64,000 bases of DNA from Gallionella sp. (GCA_017880865.1 JADGRL010000006.1:1-64000), one strand, 5' to 3'. Counted from the first letter of the stretch, positions 41,049-53,305 are shown. Translations and numbers: made by a program. Notes: generated from the letters alone by a model not told the origin.

Positions 41049-42470
41049 TCAGACGTTTGCCGCAGCCTGCGGCAAACTTGCCAACAAGGACGTGACTATC
41101 TCGGCCAGCCGCCCAGCAGTCAGCCCATCCGCTTCAGGCAGGGTTTCATTCGGCGGGTGTTTGCGCAACAGCAGCAGCACATTGCCGAAATAGCGTTGCG
41201 CTTCGCGGTAGCGTCCCTGCGACTGATGCAGATTCCCCAAGGCAAAGTGGGCGAGCGCGAAATCGGGATCGAGATAGAGCGCGCGCATCAATGACTGTAT
41301 CGCGCCATCATGCTGTCCCTGCTCCTGCAAAATAGTAGCGCTGAGATAATAGTGCGACGGGTTCAGCTTGTCAGCGGCGATGGCCTTTTCGCACCACGCC
41401 AGCGCCTCACTTAGCTGGCCCTGATCGGCGCAACTGCGCGCCATTCTGGACAGGACCTCACGCTCATCCTGCTGTGGGGCTGGTAACGGGTCGGCATGCG
41501 CCACGTGAATATCGGTAGCCGCTGGCACTGGCTGCATGACCGGCGGCATCGGAAGTGCGACTTCGGTCTTCGCAAACAATGGCGGTCGCTGATGCTCGCT
41601 AACGCGTGACGTTGATTCTGTATTTTTCATCTTCCGATACAGCACTGCCCTCGGAAACACAACCGGTGTGAACGAGGAAAGCAAACTATTTGACGCTTCC
41701 GTCAGACTGACAATTAACCACCCGCCGTCAACCAGCGCGCGGTGAAAATGATCGGCAACCTGCTTTGCGTGTTGCGCGGTGAAATACATCAGCACATTGC
41801 GGCAAAGAATCACATCCATCGCGCTGGTGTTGTTAGCCAGCGAGGGATAAATATCATCGGCAAAATTGAGATAGGAAAATGTCACCATCTTTTTAATACG
41901 GGGGTGTATCTCGAAACTCCCGTCCCCATTTTTGGTGAAATAGTGCTCGCGCAGCCAGACCGGCGCATCGCGGAACGACCATTCGCCATATATTCCCAGC
42001 GCTGCCTTACGCAGAAACTTCGGGTTAAAGTCCGTCGCCAGAATGGTGATGTTCCAGTCGTTGAGATCGGGAATCAGTCTGTCGAGCAGTATCGCGAGGG
42101 TATAGGCTTCCTCGCCTGTGCTACAACCCGCACTCCAGATACGCAAGCGCCGCTCATTCTGGCGGCGTGATTGCAACAGCATGGGGAGAATATGCTCCTC
42201 GAAAATCCCCAAGCTTTGCTTCTCCCGGAAAAAATAGGTTTCTCCGATGCTCAGGTGGCTGGCAAGAACCTCGTTCATCTGGCGTGTCAGCGGGGCTGAC
42301 AATAGCCATTGTGCGCATGATTCCCGATCCGAGAAATTGAAATCCGGCGCTGCCGCCACAATCCCCCGCTCAAGATCAGTCCATCGTTCTGGCGGGAAGT
42401 GCAGACCCGTCTGAGTGGCGACCAATTCGCTCAGCCGTGATAACAAATGAGGGGAAAGTGTGAGGCTCAT
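41049..42470 (-). CDS. CheR-type methyltransferase with C-terminal TPR (WspC-like)
   Basis: TYFFREKQSLGIFEEHILP; IWSAGCSTGEEAYTLAILL; ILATDFNPKFLRKA; VILCRNVLMYF; TPR tail. Confidence 0.94.
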   Translation of the reverse strand: MSLTLSPHLLSRLSELVATQTGLHFPPERWTDLERGIVAAAPDFNFSDRESCAQWLLSAPLTRQMNEVLASHLSIGETYFFREKQSLGIFEEHILPMLLQSRRQNERRLRIWSAGCSTGEEAYTLAILLDRLIPDLNDWNITILATDFNPKFLRKAALGIYGEWSFRDAPVWLREHYFTKNGDGSFEIHPRIKKMVTFSYLNFADDIYPSLANNTSAMDVILCRNVLMYFTAQHAKQVADHFHRALVDGGWLIVSLTEASNSLLSSFTPVVFPRAVLYRKMKNTESTSRVSEHQRPPLFAKTEVALPMPPVMQPVPAATDIHVAHADPLPAPQQDEREVLSRMARSCADQGQLSEALAWCEKAIAADKLNPSHYYLSATILQEQGQHDGAIQSLMRALYLDPDFALAHFALGNLHQSQGRYREAQRYFGNVLLLLRKHPPNETLPEADGLTAGRLAEIVTSLLASLPQAAANV

Positions 42471-42478
42471 GTTTTGGC

Positions 42479-42982
42479 TCAGGGAGTTTCGAGCGTCCGG
42501 TTTTTCGGTATCTGGTTTTTACACGCGGGGGTTTCCAGCGCATGATCCAGAGAACTTTCTTCTTCCAGCGAAAGAAACCGATCCAGATCGTGGATCAGGA
42601 TCAAGCCGTCGGTCAGTTTGACCACCCCTGCTACATACTCGACGCCTGGGACAATATTTTCTGTCGCAATCAAATTTTGCGCAGAACTTGAGATCACATC
42701 CATCACCGCATCCGCCACCAGTGCAACAGGCCGTCGTGCCGTGTGCGCGACAACCAGTTGGTCGGTCAGGATGATCTCCCGTTCTGGCAGGCCAAAACGC
42801 CTGCGCATATTGACGACTGGGATAACCTGCCCCTGAAAGTTGACCACCCCGAGTATGATGTCCGGCGCTTGCGGCAACGGAGTAATGGCTACCATGCGCA
42901 CCACACGGTTTACCGCAGACAAAGGCAGCGCGTAGCGTTGGTCGTCCAGAATAAAAACGATGAGAAAATCAGTATCTTTCAT
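42479..42982 (-). CDS. CheW-like coupling protein
   Basis: FLIVFILDDQRYALPLSAVNRVVRMVAITPLPQAPDIILGVVNFQGQVIPVVNMRRRFGLPE; start at MKDTDF. Confidence 0.92.
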   Translation of the reverse strand: MKDTDFLIVFILDDQRYALPLSAVNRVVRMVAITPLPQAPDIILGVVNFQGQVIPVVNMRRRFGLPEREIILTDQLVVAHTARRPVALVADAVMDVISSSAQNLIATENIVPGVEYVAGVVKLTDGLILIHDLDRFLSLEEESSLDHALETPACKNQIPKNRTLETP

Positions 42983-43240
42983 GGCGGCGTAGGGACGGTG
43001 TTCAGAGATTCCAAACAGACAATATCGATAATCACGATCCCAACGCAAAGGTGGGAAGGCCGGGAATCGACTTTTATCAGAAAAATCATTCTCATCGCGG
43101 TAACTCCAGTGAGTTTTTATTTTTTATCCGCCATCAACATAAACCGCGAACAATGGACAGTATCTACGCCCCCGAAGCTAACATCTCCCATCGCCTATGT
43201 TCGGTGCGCTACCGAACATAGGCCAAGCTGAACCACGCTT

Positions 43241-46200
43241 CTACCGCGTTAATTTCAGATACTCATCCACCGCAACCATTTCTGCCTCGAAGCGTGGCAG
43301 CCGCGCGATCAAGGCTTCTAACTGCCCTGTCTTGCCCGCCTGTTCCATTTCGGCGCATAACTCGCCCAGCGCCAGCGCGCCTACCGAGCGGGCCGAGGAC
43401 TTGAGTTTATGTGCTGCCGCAGCAACTGCCGCTGTATTACCAGCCGCGCAGACGGTGCGCAGTTCCGCTGCTATCTTGGCGGCACTGATACGAAAGTCTT
43501 GCAGGAGTTCGTGCACGGTCGCCTCATCGTCACCCACCAGCGCCTTCAGCACATTTACGTCTACGGGTACTGATGCCGTAGCGGTTTGTATGGGCAGTTG
43601 TACGTTTGATGTGGTTTCGGCGGGTATCGGATCAGAAGCAACAACCGGCAGCCATTTTTCCAGCATCGTTTTCAGGTTGAAAAGTTGTACCGGCTTGCTC
43701 AGATAGTCGTCCATGCCGACGGCGCGGCAGTGCTCGGCCTCGCCTTTGAGGGCATTGGCGGTAATGGCGATGATTGGTACGTGCTTTTTGCCTGTTTCAC
43801 TGGCGCTGGTTTCATCGACGAAATTTTCAGCGGCGCGGATTGCGGCGGTCAGCTCGTAGCCGTCCATCTCCGGCATGTGCAGGTCGGTGAGCAGCAGGCG
43901 GTAATCGCCGCTTTGCCACAGTTCCAGCGCCTCGCGGCCATTGTTCGCGATGTCGGCGGTTTGTCCGAGCAGCTTGAGTTGTTGCAGCAGGACTTTCTGG
44001 TTGATTTCGTTGTCTTCGGCGATCAGGATCAAACGCCCCCGTGCGCGAGCCTCAGCACGCGACAGCGGTGTGAGTGTTGCGCTGGCGTCAACGGACAGGC
44101 TTTCGCGGTCGGGTTCTTTAGCTCGTCCGGCTGCAACAGCCACCGCCTTCAGCAAGGCCTTGCGGGTCAATATATTGCCATCCACCAACACGATATCGGC
44201 ATCCCCCAAACGCGGCTCCCGGCGCTGTCCGCGCCGGATGACGACGAAGTGAGTTTCATGTTCCGGGTGGGCGCGGACGGCGGCACGCAGGCTATCCAGT
44301 TGCAACGTGGCCAGCGGCAGGTTGGCTGCGGCTGTGTCGATGACCACAATGCACAAACCGGGCGGATGCTGTGCTATCCAATCCTTGACCGCCGCCAAAT
44401 CCGCCACCCGATCAACCTGCGCGCCCGCATGTACCAGATAGACGGTGAGATCGTCGGCCAATTCCCCTGTGCCGCCCACCACCAGACAGGGCAGTCCTGC
44501 GACAAGGTTGGGATTTTGCAGATCGGGTTTTATCGCGACATGCCGGGCTGAAGCTTGTCCTGCATCAAGCCGTTCCGGTAACAGTTTGAAAGGCAGACGC
44601 ACGCTGAACACCGAGCCTTTACCCGGTTCGCTCTGCACCGTGATTTCGCCGCCCATGATACTGACCAACTGGCGCGAGATGGCCAGCCCCAGCCCGGTGC
44701 CGCCGAAATTCCTGGTGGTGGATGAATCGGCTTGCGAGAAAGGGGTGAACAGTCGCGCCCGAGTTTCTTTATCCATGCCGATACCGTTGTCGGTTACGCG
44801 AAACTCCAGCGTCACTTGCTCGGGTGTACTTACAGACGACCTACTTTCGGGCGGCAGCGCGCGCACCGAGACCTTGCCCTGCCGCTGCTGTCCGCTGGAA
44901 AACTTGATCGCGTTGTTGGTCAGGTTGACCAATATCTGGCGCAACCGCCCCGGATCGCCCATGACTGCGGCGGGAATGGTTGGATCGGTGAACAGCGTCA
45001 ACTCAACCATTTTCTTCAAAGCCATGTTGTTCATGGTTTCGCATGCTCCCTCCAGCACATCGGCGACTGACATGGGCACACTGTCTAGCTGTAGCTTGCC
45101 AGCCTCGATCTTGGAGAAGTCGAGGATGTCGTCGATGATGGCGAGCAAAGCAAACGACGAATCGTGGATGATATTGACCGCTTCTATCTGCGATCCATTC
45201 AAACTGCTTTGCTGCAACACGTCGAGCATGCCGATCACGCCATTCATCGGGGTGCGTATTTCGTGGCTCATGGTGGCGAGAAAGTCCGATTTGGCACGGT
45301 TGGCCTGCTCGGCTTCGAGCTTGGCATGTTCCAGATCGACGGTGCGCGCCGCCACTTTATTTTCCAGCTCTTCGTTGAGTTGAAGCACTATGGCCTCTGC
45401 ATGCTTGCGTTCGGTGATGTCTATAAAGGTGACAAGTGCGCCTATTACCGTACCGTCAGTTTCGATGGGATGCGACCAGTATTCAACCGGGATCGCAATC
45501 CCATCCTTGCGCCAGAATACCTCATCGCTAACATTGCTTGTTTGATTGGTTCGATAAGCGCGATACACCCTGCATTCACTGTCCGGGTAGGGGCTGCCAT
45601 CGGCATGGGAATGATGGATGAGTTCATGTAAATGTTTGCCCAGCACCTCACCGTCGTTCTGGAAACCCAGCGTCTGCAGAAAGGACAGGTTGACGAAGGT
45701 GCAGTTGCCATTGGTGTCCAGCCCATAGGCGCCTTCAGCCATCGAATTGAGCAGGCGATGCAAATTTTCGCGGGAAACACGCTCGGCCGCCTCCGTCCGC
45801 TTGCGCACGGTGATATCTTCGACAGTGATGCGGACAAGCTCACTTTCCGGGACGTAGTAAATGTGTTCCTCATAGCAGGCTTCACCGATGGTGACCTCGC
45901 GCATCAGCTCCGTCTGACCGCTTTGTAGGACGCTGGTATAAACGTCTCCCAGCCCGATGAGCAGGGGATGCCGTCCATTCAGCAAGCGCAGTTCGGGAAA
46001 CTCTTTATCGGCAGCCGGGTTGGTATAAGTCACCTCACCGGAAAGCGCGATTTCGATCACAGGTTGGGGATTAAGTCTGGGGAAGGAAGCCAGACGTCGA
46101 ATTTCTTCCTGCGCCAGCTGCCGATCCAGCGCGTGGTGAATGTGCAGCAACAAGCTTTCGATTTCGTAGGGCTTCAGCAGATAAGCATAAGCACCCTTAT

Positions 46201-46486
46201 TGATCGCCCCTACGGCTGACTCCAGTGATGCATTGCCGGTCAGAATGAGGGCTTCGGTGTGAGGTGACGCGGCTTTGATCCGCTCCATCACCTCGATCCC
46301 GGACATATCCGGCAGCTTTAAATCGATCAGCACAACATTCACGGTAGCCCGCCGCACTTCCACTATCGCGGCCTCCCCGTCAGCGGCGACTACGACCGTA
46401 TAGCCCTTTACCCGCAAGATGTCGGAGAGTGTCTTTCTGAGGTGGGCATCGTCGTCCACCACCAATATTCTGGGATTGTTTTTCAT
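43241..46486 (-). CDS. Hybrid sensor kinase: REC-PAS-PAS-HisKA-HATPase-REC-Hpt
   Basis: [89 protein letters not shown]; Hpt [14 protein letters not shown]; start at MKNNPR. Confidence 0.95.
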   Translation of the reverse strand: MKNNPRILVVDDDAHLRKTLSDILRVKGYTVVVAADGEAAIVEVRRATVNVVLIDLKLPDMSGIEVMERIKAASPHTEALILTGNASLESAVGAINKGAYAYLLKPYEIESLLLHIHHALDRQLAQEEIRRLASFPRLNPQPVIEIALSGEVTYTNPAADKEFPELRLLNGRHPLLIGLGDVYTSVLQSGQTELMREVTIGEACYEEHIYYVPESELVRITVEDITVRKRTEAAERVSRENLHRLLNSMAEGAYGLDTNGNCTFVNLSFLQTLGFQNDGEVLGKHLHELIHHSHADGSPYPDSECRVYRAYRTNQTSNVSDEVFWRKDGIAIPVEYWSHPIETDGTVIGALVTFIDITERKHAEAIVLQLNEELENKVAARTVDLEHAKLEAEQANRAKSDFLATMSHEIRTPMNGVIGMLDVLQQSSLNGSQIEAVNIIHDSSFALLAIIDDILDFSKIEAGKLQLDSVPMSVADVLEGACETMNNMALKKMVELTLFTDPTIPAAVMGDPGRLRQILVNLTNNAIKFSSGQQRQGKVSVRALPPESRSSVSTPEQVTLEFRVTDNGIGMDKETRARLFTPFSQADSSTTRNFGGTGLGLAISRQLVSIMGGEITVQSEPGKGSVFSVRLPFKLLPERLDAGQASARHVAIKPDLQNPNLVAGLPCLVVGGTGELADDLTVYLVHAGAQVDRVADLAAVKDWIAQHPPGLCIVVIDTAAANLPLATLQLDSLRAAVRAHPEHETHFVVIRRGQRREPRLGDADIVLVDGNILTRKALLKAVAVAAGRAKEPDRESLSVDASATLTPLSRAEARARGRLILIAEDNEINQKVLLQQLKLLGQTADIANNGREALELWQSGDYRLLLTDLHMPEMDGYELTAAIRAAENFVDETSASETGKKHVPIIAITANALKGEAEHCRAVGMDDYLSKPVQLFNLKTMLEKWLPVVASDPIPAETTSNVQLPIQTATASVPVDVNVLKALVGDDEATVHELLQDFRISAAKIAAELRTVCAAGNTAAVAAAAHKLKSSARSVGALALGELCAEMEQAGKTGQLEALIARLPRFEAEMVAVDEYLKLTR

Positions 46487-47059
46487 TTGCAAACCATTTC
46501 TCGTCCAAAATTTCGACACGATTCCTGTCCGGCACCTTACGCTTGATAGTGCGCGTTGTATAACTGCGCGCACTCACCAATATTTACCTATACAAGTAAA
46601 CATTTACCCAGTTCTGTGCGGTGGCGCACTGAACCGCTAATTGGGGCGAGATTCAGCATGGCATCCATATGATATATAAGTATAAATTCACATTCCGCGA
46701 GGGATAAACTTTACATTACTCGATGGATATTCAACGCTTTTGACAGCCAATCCGTAGTCTTTTCAGCGGTTCCATCAACTGGAATGCCGTGTTTAAAGCC
46801 GGCAAGACGCGCGGCGGGTACTCGAAAATGTGGTTTTTATGAGATTTCTCTGGGTAAATAAGTGAGAGGTTTGATAGAATGCGCGCCGTCCCTAACGGGA
46901 TTGGTGCATGGTCAGGCCGAAGTCTTGATGGCTTTTGAAGTCCGCTGAAGTTAAATAACGGCGTGACTTTCAGGAAATAGATGTTGCTCCCCCTGCACCA
47001 CATAACGAATATCGTTTAATAATGTCAACCGAACAAATGTGCCATGCGTTATAGGCACC

Positions 47060-47073
47060 GACACGGTAGTGTC
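47060..47073 (+). promoter_or_regulatory. Upstream palindrome GACAC-N4-GTGTC (copy 1)
   Basis: gacacggtagtgtc 38 nt before ATG at 47112; matching element before the paralog. Confidence 0.5.
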
Positions 47074-47111
47074 TTAAACGTTTATTAATCTACTACAAAT
47101 TGGAGTTCACA

Positions 47112-47330
47112 ATGAGCAAACTGTTATCCGTACTGATCGCTGCTGTATTCGCTGCTGTTTCTTTCTCCGCTGTTGCTGCTGACGCTGCTCCAGCTAAGGC
47201 TGCTGCTCCAGCTGCTGCCGCTGCTCCAGCTGCTGCCGCTGCTCCAGCTGCTGCTCCAACAAAGAAAGAAAAGAAAGCAAAGAAAGCAAAGAAGCACAAG
47301 AAAGCTAAGGCTGACGCTGCTGCTAAGTAA
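47112..47330 (+). CDS. Small exported Ala/Pro-rich protein with Lys-rich tail
   Basis: MSKLLSVLIAAVFAAVSFSAVAADA signal peptide, AAPA repeats, KKEKKAKKAKKHKKAK tail. Confidence 0.8.
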   Translation: MSKLLSVLIAAVFAAVSFSAVAADAAPAKAAAPAAAAAPAAAAAPAAAPTKKEKKAKKAKKHKKAKADAAAK

Positions 47331-47344
47331 TTTAGTACAAGCTT

Positions 47345-47374
47345 AAAAAAGGCAGGGGTGACCCTGCCTTTTTT
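47345..47374 (+). terminator. Intrinsic terminator
   Basis: AAAAAAGGCAGGG-GTGA-CCCTGCCTTTTTT. Confidence 0.93.
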
Positions 47375-47433
47375 ATTTGTTTTAAATCAGACCATCATGT
47401 CAACCCAATAACAACCCAAACGTTGTGGGCTAT

Positions 47434-47448
47434 GACACGGTTAGTGTC
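47434..47448 (+). promoter_or_regulatory. Upstream palindrome GACAC-N5-GTGTC (copy 2)
   Basis: gacacggttagtgtc followed by gtaaacgtctatttaa, parallel to copy 1 (cttaaacgtttattaa). Confidence 0.5.
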
Positions 47449-47493
47449 GTAAACGTCTATTTAACCCTCTCATAAAAAACTGGAGTCCTACCA

Positions 47494-47865
47494 ATGAAAT
47501 TGCTTTCTACTCTGATCGCTGCTGTATTCGCTGCTGTTTCCTTCTCTGCTGTTGCTGCTGACGCCACGGCTCCTATTGCAAAAGCTGCTCCTGCTGCCGC
47601 TGTTGCTCCTACTGCTGCTGTTGCTCCTACTGCTGCTGTTGCTCCTACTGCTGCTGTTGCTCCTGTTGCCAAAGCTGCTGCTCCTGCTGCTCCAGTTGCC
47701 GCTGTTGCTGCTCCAGTTGCCGCTGCTACTCCTGCTGCAAAAGCCAAGGCCGCTCCTGTTGCCAAAGCTAAGGCTGCTCCTGCTGCCACTAAGGATGCGA
47801 AAGCTGCTCCTGCTGACAAAGCTGCAAAAGCTGCTCCTGCTGCCGCTCCTGCCAAAGCAAGCTAA
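47494..47865 (+). CDS. Small exported Ala/Pro/Val-rich repeat protein (paralog of 47112..47330)
   Basis: MKLLSTLIAAVFAAVSFSAVAADA signal peptide nearly identical to the neighbour; 18-bp repeat encoding APTAAV. Confidence 0.8.
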   Translation: MKLLSTLIAAVFAAVSFSAVAADATAPIAKAAPAAAVAPTAAVAPTAAVAPTAAVAPVAKAAAPAAPVAAVAAPVAAATPAAKAKAAPVAKAKAAPAATKDAKAAPADKAAKAAPAAAPAKAS

Positions 47866-47880
47866 AAGCTAAAGCAATCA

Positions 47881-47934
47881 CGACGCCAAGTAACCTTGGC
47901 GTCGTTATAAAAGGCAGGGTTTCCTGCCTTTTAT
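47881..47934 (+). terminator. Two tandem hairpins, second with U-tract
   Basis: CGACGCCAAG-TAAC-CTTGGCGTCG then AAAAGGCAGG-GTTT-CCTGCCTTTT. Confidence 0.85.
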
Positions 47935-47951
47935 ATTTGCAGAGTACAAAT

Positions 47952-48398
47952 ATGATCTGGAAACCCAATGTCACTGTTGCCGCTGTTATTGAGCGCAATG
48001 GAAAGTTTTTACTGGTTGAGGAGGAAACCGCCCAAGGCGTGCGCTTCAATCAACCTGCCGGACATCTCGAAGCCGATGAATCGCTGCTGGCTGCGGTAAC
48101 GCGCGAGGTGCTGGAAGAATCGGCTTATCACTTTGCACCGCAACATCTGCTCGGCATTTATCGCTGGCATTCAGTCGAATCAGACACCACTTTTCTGCGT
48201 TTCGCCTTTACCGGAGCCATCACCGGGCATGAGGCCGAGCGTCCGCTGGATACAGGCATCCTGCAAGCCGTATGGCTGTCAGCCGATGAAATCCGCGCCA
48301 CGCAGGCGCGCCACCGCAGCCCGCTGATTTTGCGCTGCGTGGAAGATTATCTGGCGAACAAACGCTACCCGCTGGACCTGTTGGTACATTATGACTAA
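47952..48398 (+). CDS. NUDIX hydrolase (NudJ-like)
   Basis: [20 protein letters not shown]...[26 protein letters not shown] Nudix box. Confidence 0.92.
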   Translation: MIWKPNVTVAAVIERNGKFLLVEEETAQGVRFNQPAGHLEADESLLAAVTREVLEESAYHFAPQHLLGIYRWHSVESDTTFLRFAFTGAITGHEAERPLDTGILQAVWLSADEIRATQARHRSPLILRCVEDYLANKRYPLDLLVHYD

Positions 48399-49479
48399 AC
48401 GCCGTATCGTGGTCGGTATGTCCGGCGGGGTTGATTCATCGGTCACCGCCTTGTTGCTCAAACAACAGGGCTACGACGTGATCGGCCTGTTCATGAAGAA
48501 CTGGGAAGATGACGACAACAGCGAATACTGCTCATCGCGCCAGGACTTGCTGGACGCGGTCTCTGTGGCCGACACCATCGGCATTCCGATCGAAGCGGTG
48601 AATTTTTCCAAGGAATACAAAGAGCGCGTATTCAGTTATTTCCTGCGCGAATATCAGGCCGGACGCACACCCAACCCGGACATTCTGTGCAATGCCGAGA
48701 TCAAGTTCAAAGCCTTTCTCGAACATGCCATGCAGCTGGGTGCAAACACCATCGCCACCGGGCATTACGCGCAAGTGCGCGAGGTGGATGGGCTATACCA
48801 ATTGCTCAAGGCCGATGATGCCAGCAAGGATCAAAGCTACTTTTTGCATCGTCTGAATCAGGCGCAGTTAAGCCATGCGATGTTCCCGCTTGGCAAACTA
48901 TTAAAATCGCAGGTGCGCGTCATTGCCGAACAACATGGTTTATCCAACTATGCGAAAAAGGACAGCACCGGCATCTGTTTCATCGGCGAGCGCCCGTTCC
49001 GCGAATTCCTGAACCGCTATCTGCCGACTCAGCCGGGCGAAATGCGCACGCCTGATGGTAATGTGGTTGGGCAGCATATGGGGCTGTCGTTCTATACCAT
49101 CGGACAACGCCAGGGTTTAGGCATCGGCGGAGCAAAAGAGGCTTCGGGCGAGCCTTGGTTCGTGTGCGCTAAAGATATGGCGCGCAACCGTCTGATCGTG
49201 GTGCAAGGGCACGACCACCCCGCCTTGTTAAGCCACCGCTTGACCGCGCTGGATAGTCACTGGATCAGCGGCACGGCACCACTACTCGAACATCCCTTTG
49301 CGGCCAAGACACGCTATCGGCAGGCCGATGCGCCATGCCGCCTGACTAGTATCGCAGGCAGCTCATGTGAAATCGCCTTTATTGAGCCGCAATGGGCCGT
49401 CACGCCGGGGCAATCGGTGGTCGTTTATGACGGTGAAGTTTGTCTGGGCGGCGCAATCATCGAACAAGGACACGACTGA
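48391..49479 (+). CDS. mnmA: tRNA-specific 2-thiouridylase
   Basis: [70 protein letters not shown]. Confidence 0.97.
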   Translation: MTKRRIVVGMSGGVDSSVTALLLKQQGYDVIGLFMKNWEDDDNSEYCSSRQDLLDAVSVADTIGIPIEAVNFSKEYKERVFSYFLREYQAGRTPNPDILCNAEIKFKAFLEHAMQLGANTIATGHYAQVREVDGLYQLLKADDASKDQSYFLHRLNQAQLSHAMFPLGKLLKSQVRVIAEQHGLSNYAKKDSTGICFIGERPFREFLNRYLPTQPGEMRTPDGNVVGQHMGLSFYTIGQRQGLGIGGAKEASGEPWFVCAKDMARNRLIVVQGHDHPALLSHRLTALDSHWISGTAPLLEHPFAAKTRYRQADAPCRLTSIAGSSCEIAFIEPQWAVTPGQSVVVYDGEVCLGGAIIEQGHD

Positions 49480-49488
49480 TTCGCGTAA

Positions 49489-50895
<1,407 letters not shown>

Positions 50896-50910
50896 TCCTC
50901 ACATCAAGTG

Positions 50911-50950
50911 CACAACGAACAAGCCCGCGATAGCGGGCTTGTTCGTTGTG
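50911..50950. terminator. Bidirectional terminator between purB and the FecR-domain gene
   Basis: CACAACGAACAAGCCCGC-GATA-GCGGGCTTGTTCGTTGTG, 18-bp perfect stem between convergent genes. Confidence 0.9.
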
Positions 50951-50973
50951 CTAGCCTCCGGCCTGCAGGCTCA

Positions 50974-51819
50974 TCAGAAAACAATCGGGGCTACGGTCAC
51001 ACCTGTAGTCGCCCCACCACCTGTTCCACCTTTAATCGGTATTTGAATCGGTCTTCCCGGCACGGCATTTCCTGGAGCGTGGCTTGGGTCTTGAATAGCG
51101 TTATCCACTACCGCATTATCACGCACCGCCCCCTTATCACCCTTCGCTTGCGGCATTGGTGCCGGTGTCACGGTGAAAATATTGAGGTTAACCGGTTGCA
51201 GTTGCGGCATTTGCTTTAACCCGCCGACAAAGCCCATCTGGTTAGGCAGAATATTGATCGTGCCTTTGTCCGTCGTCATGGTGGTCTCGCCAACATTCAC
51301 CTTATTGTAAGTCCCGGCCGGCACGGTTGCCGCCAATTCACTGCCTGGCACAACGACGAAGGTTTCGTGGTCGGTGCCGCGAATGCCGATAGTCGATGTG
51401 GGTGTGGCAATCCGATAATTACTCTTATTCTTCTGCCCGATCAGTCCGGTAATGGTACGAATACCGCCTTTGATCAATGAGAAGAAGCTTCTTTCACTTC
51501 CGTCTTGTTCACCGCTGTATACGAAGCTGTCGAACTTGAGTTGTGAGTCCGGTCGTATGACGATGAAGCCACCATCCCGCATCTTGATCTGTGCGGAAGC
51601 GCCTTTGGCAGTAATCACCGTATCGCTTTCGTGGACCACATCACTTTTTTGCACAGCATGTGTCTGCCCTGCAGCATTGCTTACCCGAACGCTGCCAATC
51701 GCAAACTGAACATCCCCGGCAATCCCCGCGTATGCGGCCTGGCTCAACACCACCAAGCTAGCCATCAGCGAGCTTTTTAAAAAATTAATCATATATTTTG
51801 CGGCAGTCATGATTTGCAC
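50974..51819 (-). CDS. FecR-domain exported protein
   Basis: AGIAGDVQFAIGSVRVSNAAGQTHAVQKSDVVHESDTVIT...IATPTSTIGIRGTDHETFVV. Confidence 0.88.
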   Translation of the reverse strand: MQIMTAAKYMINFLKSSLMASLVVLSQAAYAGIAGDVQFAIGSVRVSNAAGQTHAVQKSDVVHESDTVITAKGASAQIKMRDGGFIVIRPDSQLKFDSFVYSGEQDGSERSFFSLIKGGIRTITGLIGQKNKSNYRIATPTSTIGIRGTDHETFVVVPGSELAATVPAGTYNKVNVGETTMTTDKGTINILPNQMGFVGGLKQMPQLQPVNLNIFTVTPAPMPQAKGDKGAVRDNAVVDNAIQDPSHAPGNAVPGRPIQIPIKGGTGGGATTGVTVAPIVF

Positions 51820-51834
51820 CTCACTCGAGTTAAA

Positions 51835-53259
51835 TCACCGAAAATCACGGCGAATAGTCAATGAAACATCGATCCTGTTATAGCCATAAATCACGATATT
51901 GGAATTATTCTTTGCGTAGTTCAGTTGCGGACGCAGCGTCCACAACTTGTCCCAATGCCAGTTCGTCCCCATCGTCAGATCATACAGGCGATCACTGCGT
52001 TTCCTCAGGAACAGCAGATTGACCTTACTGTAATTGCCTGTCTGCACACCCGCGTCGACAAACAGCGTCATTTTGTCGGTGTAAGCTGTCTGGCCGCCAA
52101 CACGCAATCCGCTTAAACGTTTGGCACCGTCGCTTCGTCCGCCATTGGGCGTAGCCGGTGTGATCAGCGTCGAAATGTCATTTTCCTTGCCATAATACAG
52201 ATCGCCGAACAGCGACGATTTCCCGCTCGCCAATACATGCAGCCAGTTGCCGCCAATAACCTGCTGATTGAAGTCATTCGGTTGCATGACCACATCGGCA
52301 TAACGATATTTCGCTTGCTGAATAAATACGTTCGATTGATTACCCGGGCTGAACTCATGATGCCATTCGCCGATGAGTCCGGTGATATCGCTGTTGCGCG
52401 CATCGCCCAAACTGTTCTGCCCGCCCAAGATGCCGAAGCGCAAGCGATCGGCTTTCGCGCCAAACATCACTCCGGCTCGTGCATCCAGGCCGAGCGTATC
52501 GAAACGCTGCTGTGTACTGTTGCGGCGCTGCCGCAGATTCGCCCCTGCATATACACCCCAGTCGGCATTCAGCCTGCGCGTGATTTCGCCGCCGGCGTTC
52601 ACCCCATAGTAATTATCTGAAGTTTTAACGTTGGCCGGATCGAGCGTGACGACACTTGCCGGTGCATCGACAAATACCTGAGAAAGGCTGGTGGAGTAAT
52701 TGACGTTGGTATCATGTCCCAGCACTCCCTCGACATATCCGGAGATGCGCGTCTGTTTTCCTGCTCCCTGCGCCGCGATTTCGTCCAGATATTTTTCAAT
52801 GTTGGCACGTGCCATTTCAGAAGGGTTTTGCGTCAAGGCCGTTACAAATTCGGTTTTTGCGCGCGGCAGATCACCCAGTTGATAATAGGCGCGCGCCATG
52901 TCCAACCGTGCCGCAGCAGAATCAGGATTTACCAGCAAGACCCGCTCGAAGGCGAGCGTCGCCTTATCAGGCTTACCGCTGTCCAGTGCGGCAATACCGA
53001 TCAGATAGTCAAAACGCTCTTCACCGGAATGCTCAAACTCGAGCGGCTCCAGCAAGGTATAGGCATCGGCAGATCTGCCGCTTTTTACCAGGGCCTCGGC
53101 TTCACCCATCAGCTTCTCATAGTCCTTGACGCCGACCGGCTTACGAACTATCGGCTCGGCACGCTGGCGCGTCTTCTGCTCCGCTTCCAGCGCATGGACT
53201 CCGTTTGCTGCCGACATCAATCCTATGAATATCAAGGTTGCTGATTTTGTGAATTTCAT
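51835..53259 (-). CDS. TPR protein with C-terminal outer-membrane barrel (Slam/DUF560-like)
   Basis: Signal peptide; TPR ATLAFERVLLVNPDSAAARLDMARAYYQLGDLPRAKTEFVTALTQNPS; barrel ending YGYNRIDVSLTIRRDFR. Confidence 0.75.
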   Translation of the reverse strand: MKFTKSATLIFIGLMSAANGVHALEAEQKTRQRAEPIVRKPVGVKDYEKLMGEAEALVKSGRSADAYTLLEPLEFEHSGEERFDYLIGIAALDSGKPDKATLAFERVLLVNPDSAAARLDMARAYYQLGDLPRAKTEFVTALTQNPSEMARANIEKYLDEIAAQGAGKQTRISGYVEGVLGHDTNVNYSTSLSQVFVDAPASVVTLDPANVKTSDNYYGVNAGGEITRRLNADWGVYAGANLRQRRNSTQQRFDTLGLDARAGVMFGAKADRLRFGILGGQNSLGDARNSDITGLIGEWHHEFSPGNQSNVFIQQAKYRYADVVMQPNDFNQQVIGGNWLHVLASGKSSLFGDLYYGKENDISTLITPATPNGGRSDGAKRLSGLRVGGQTAYTDKMTLFVDAGVQTGNYSKVNLLFLRKRSDRLYDLTMGTNWHWDKLWTLRPQLNYAKNNSNIVIYGYNRIDVSLTIRRDFR

Positions 53260-53305
53260 GATTTCAACCCGGTGATATTCGTCCCCTGTTAGTCATAAAG
53301 TGCGG

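Noticed and set aside
43030-43065. CCAACGCAAAGGTGGGAAGGCCGGG resembling a GEMM core
   Set aside because: Lacks the GCAAAC segment, GAAA stem-loop, tetraloop receptor and AGCGGG end; on the wrong strand for the adjacent gene.
46731-47003. 90-aa minus ORF in the intergenic region
   Set aside because: No recognisable motif or signal peptide and no coding support seen; left unannotated.
47457-47872. Poly-Leu and Gly/Ala-rich alternative-frame ORFs over the Ala-rich genes
   Set aside because: Other frames of a low-complexity coding repeat; the frame with a signal peptide is preferred.
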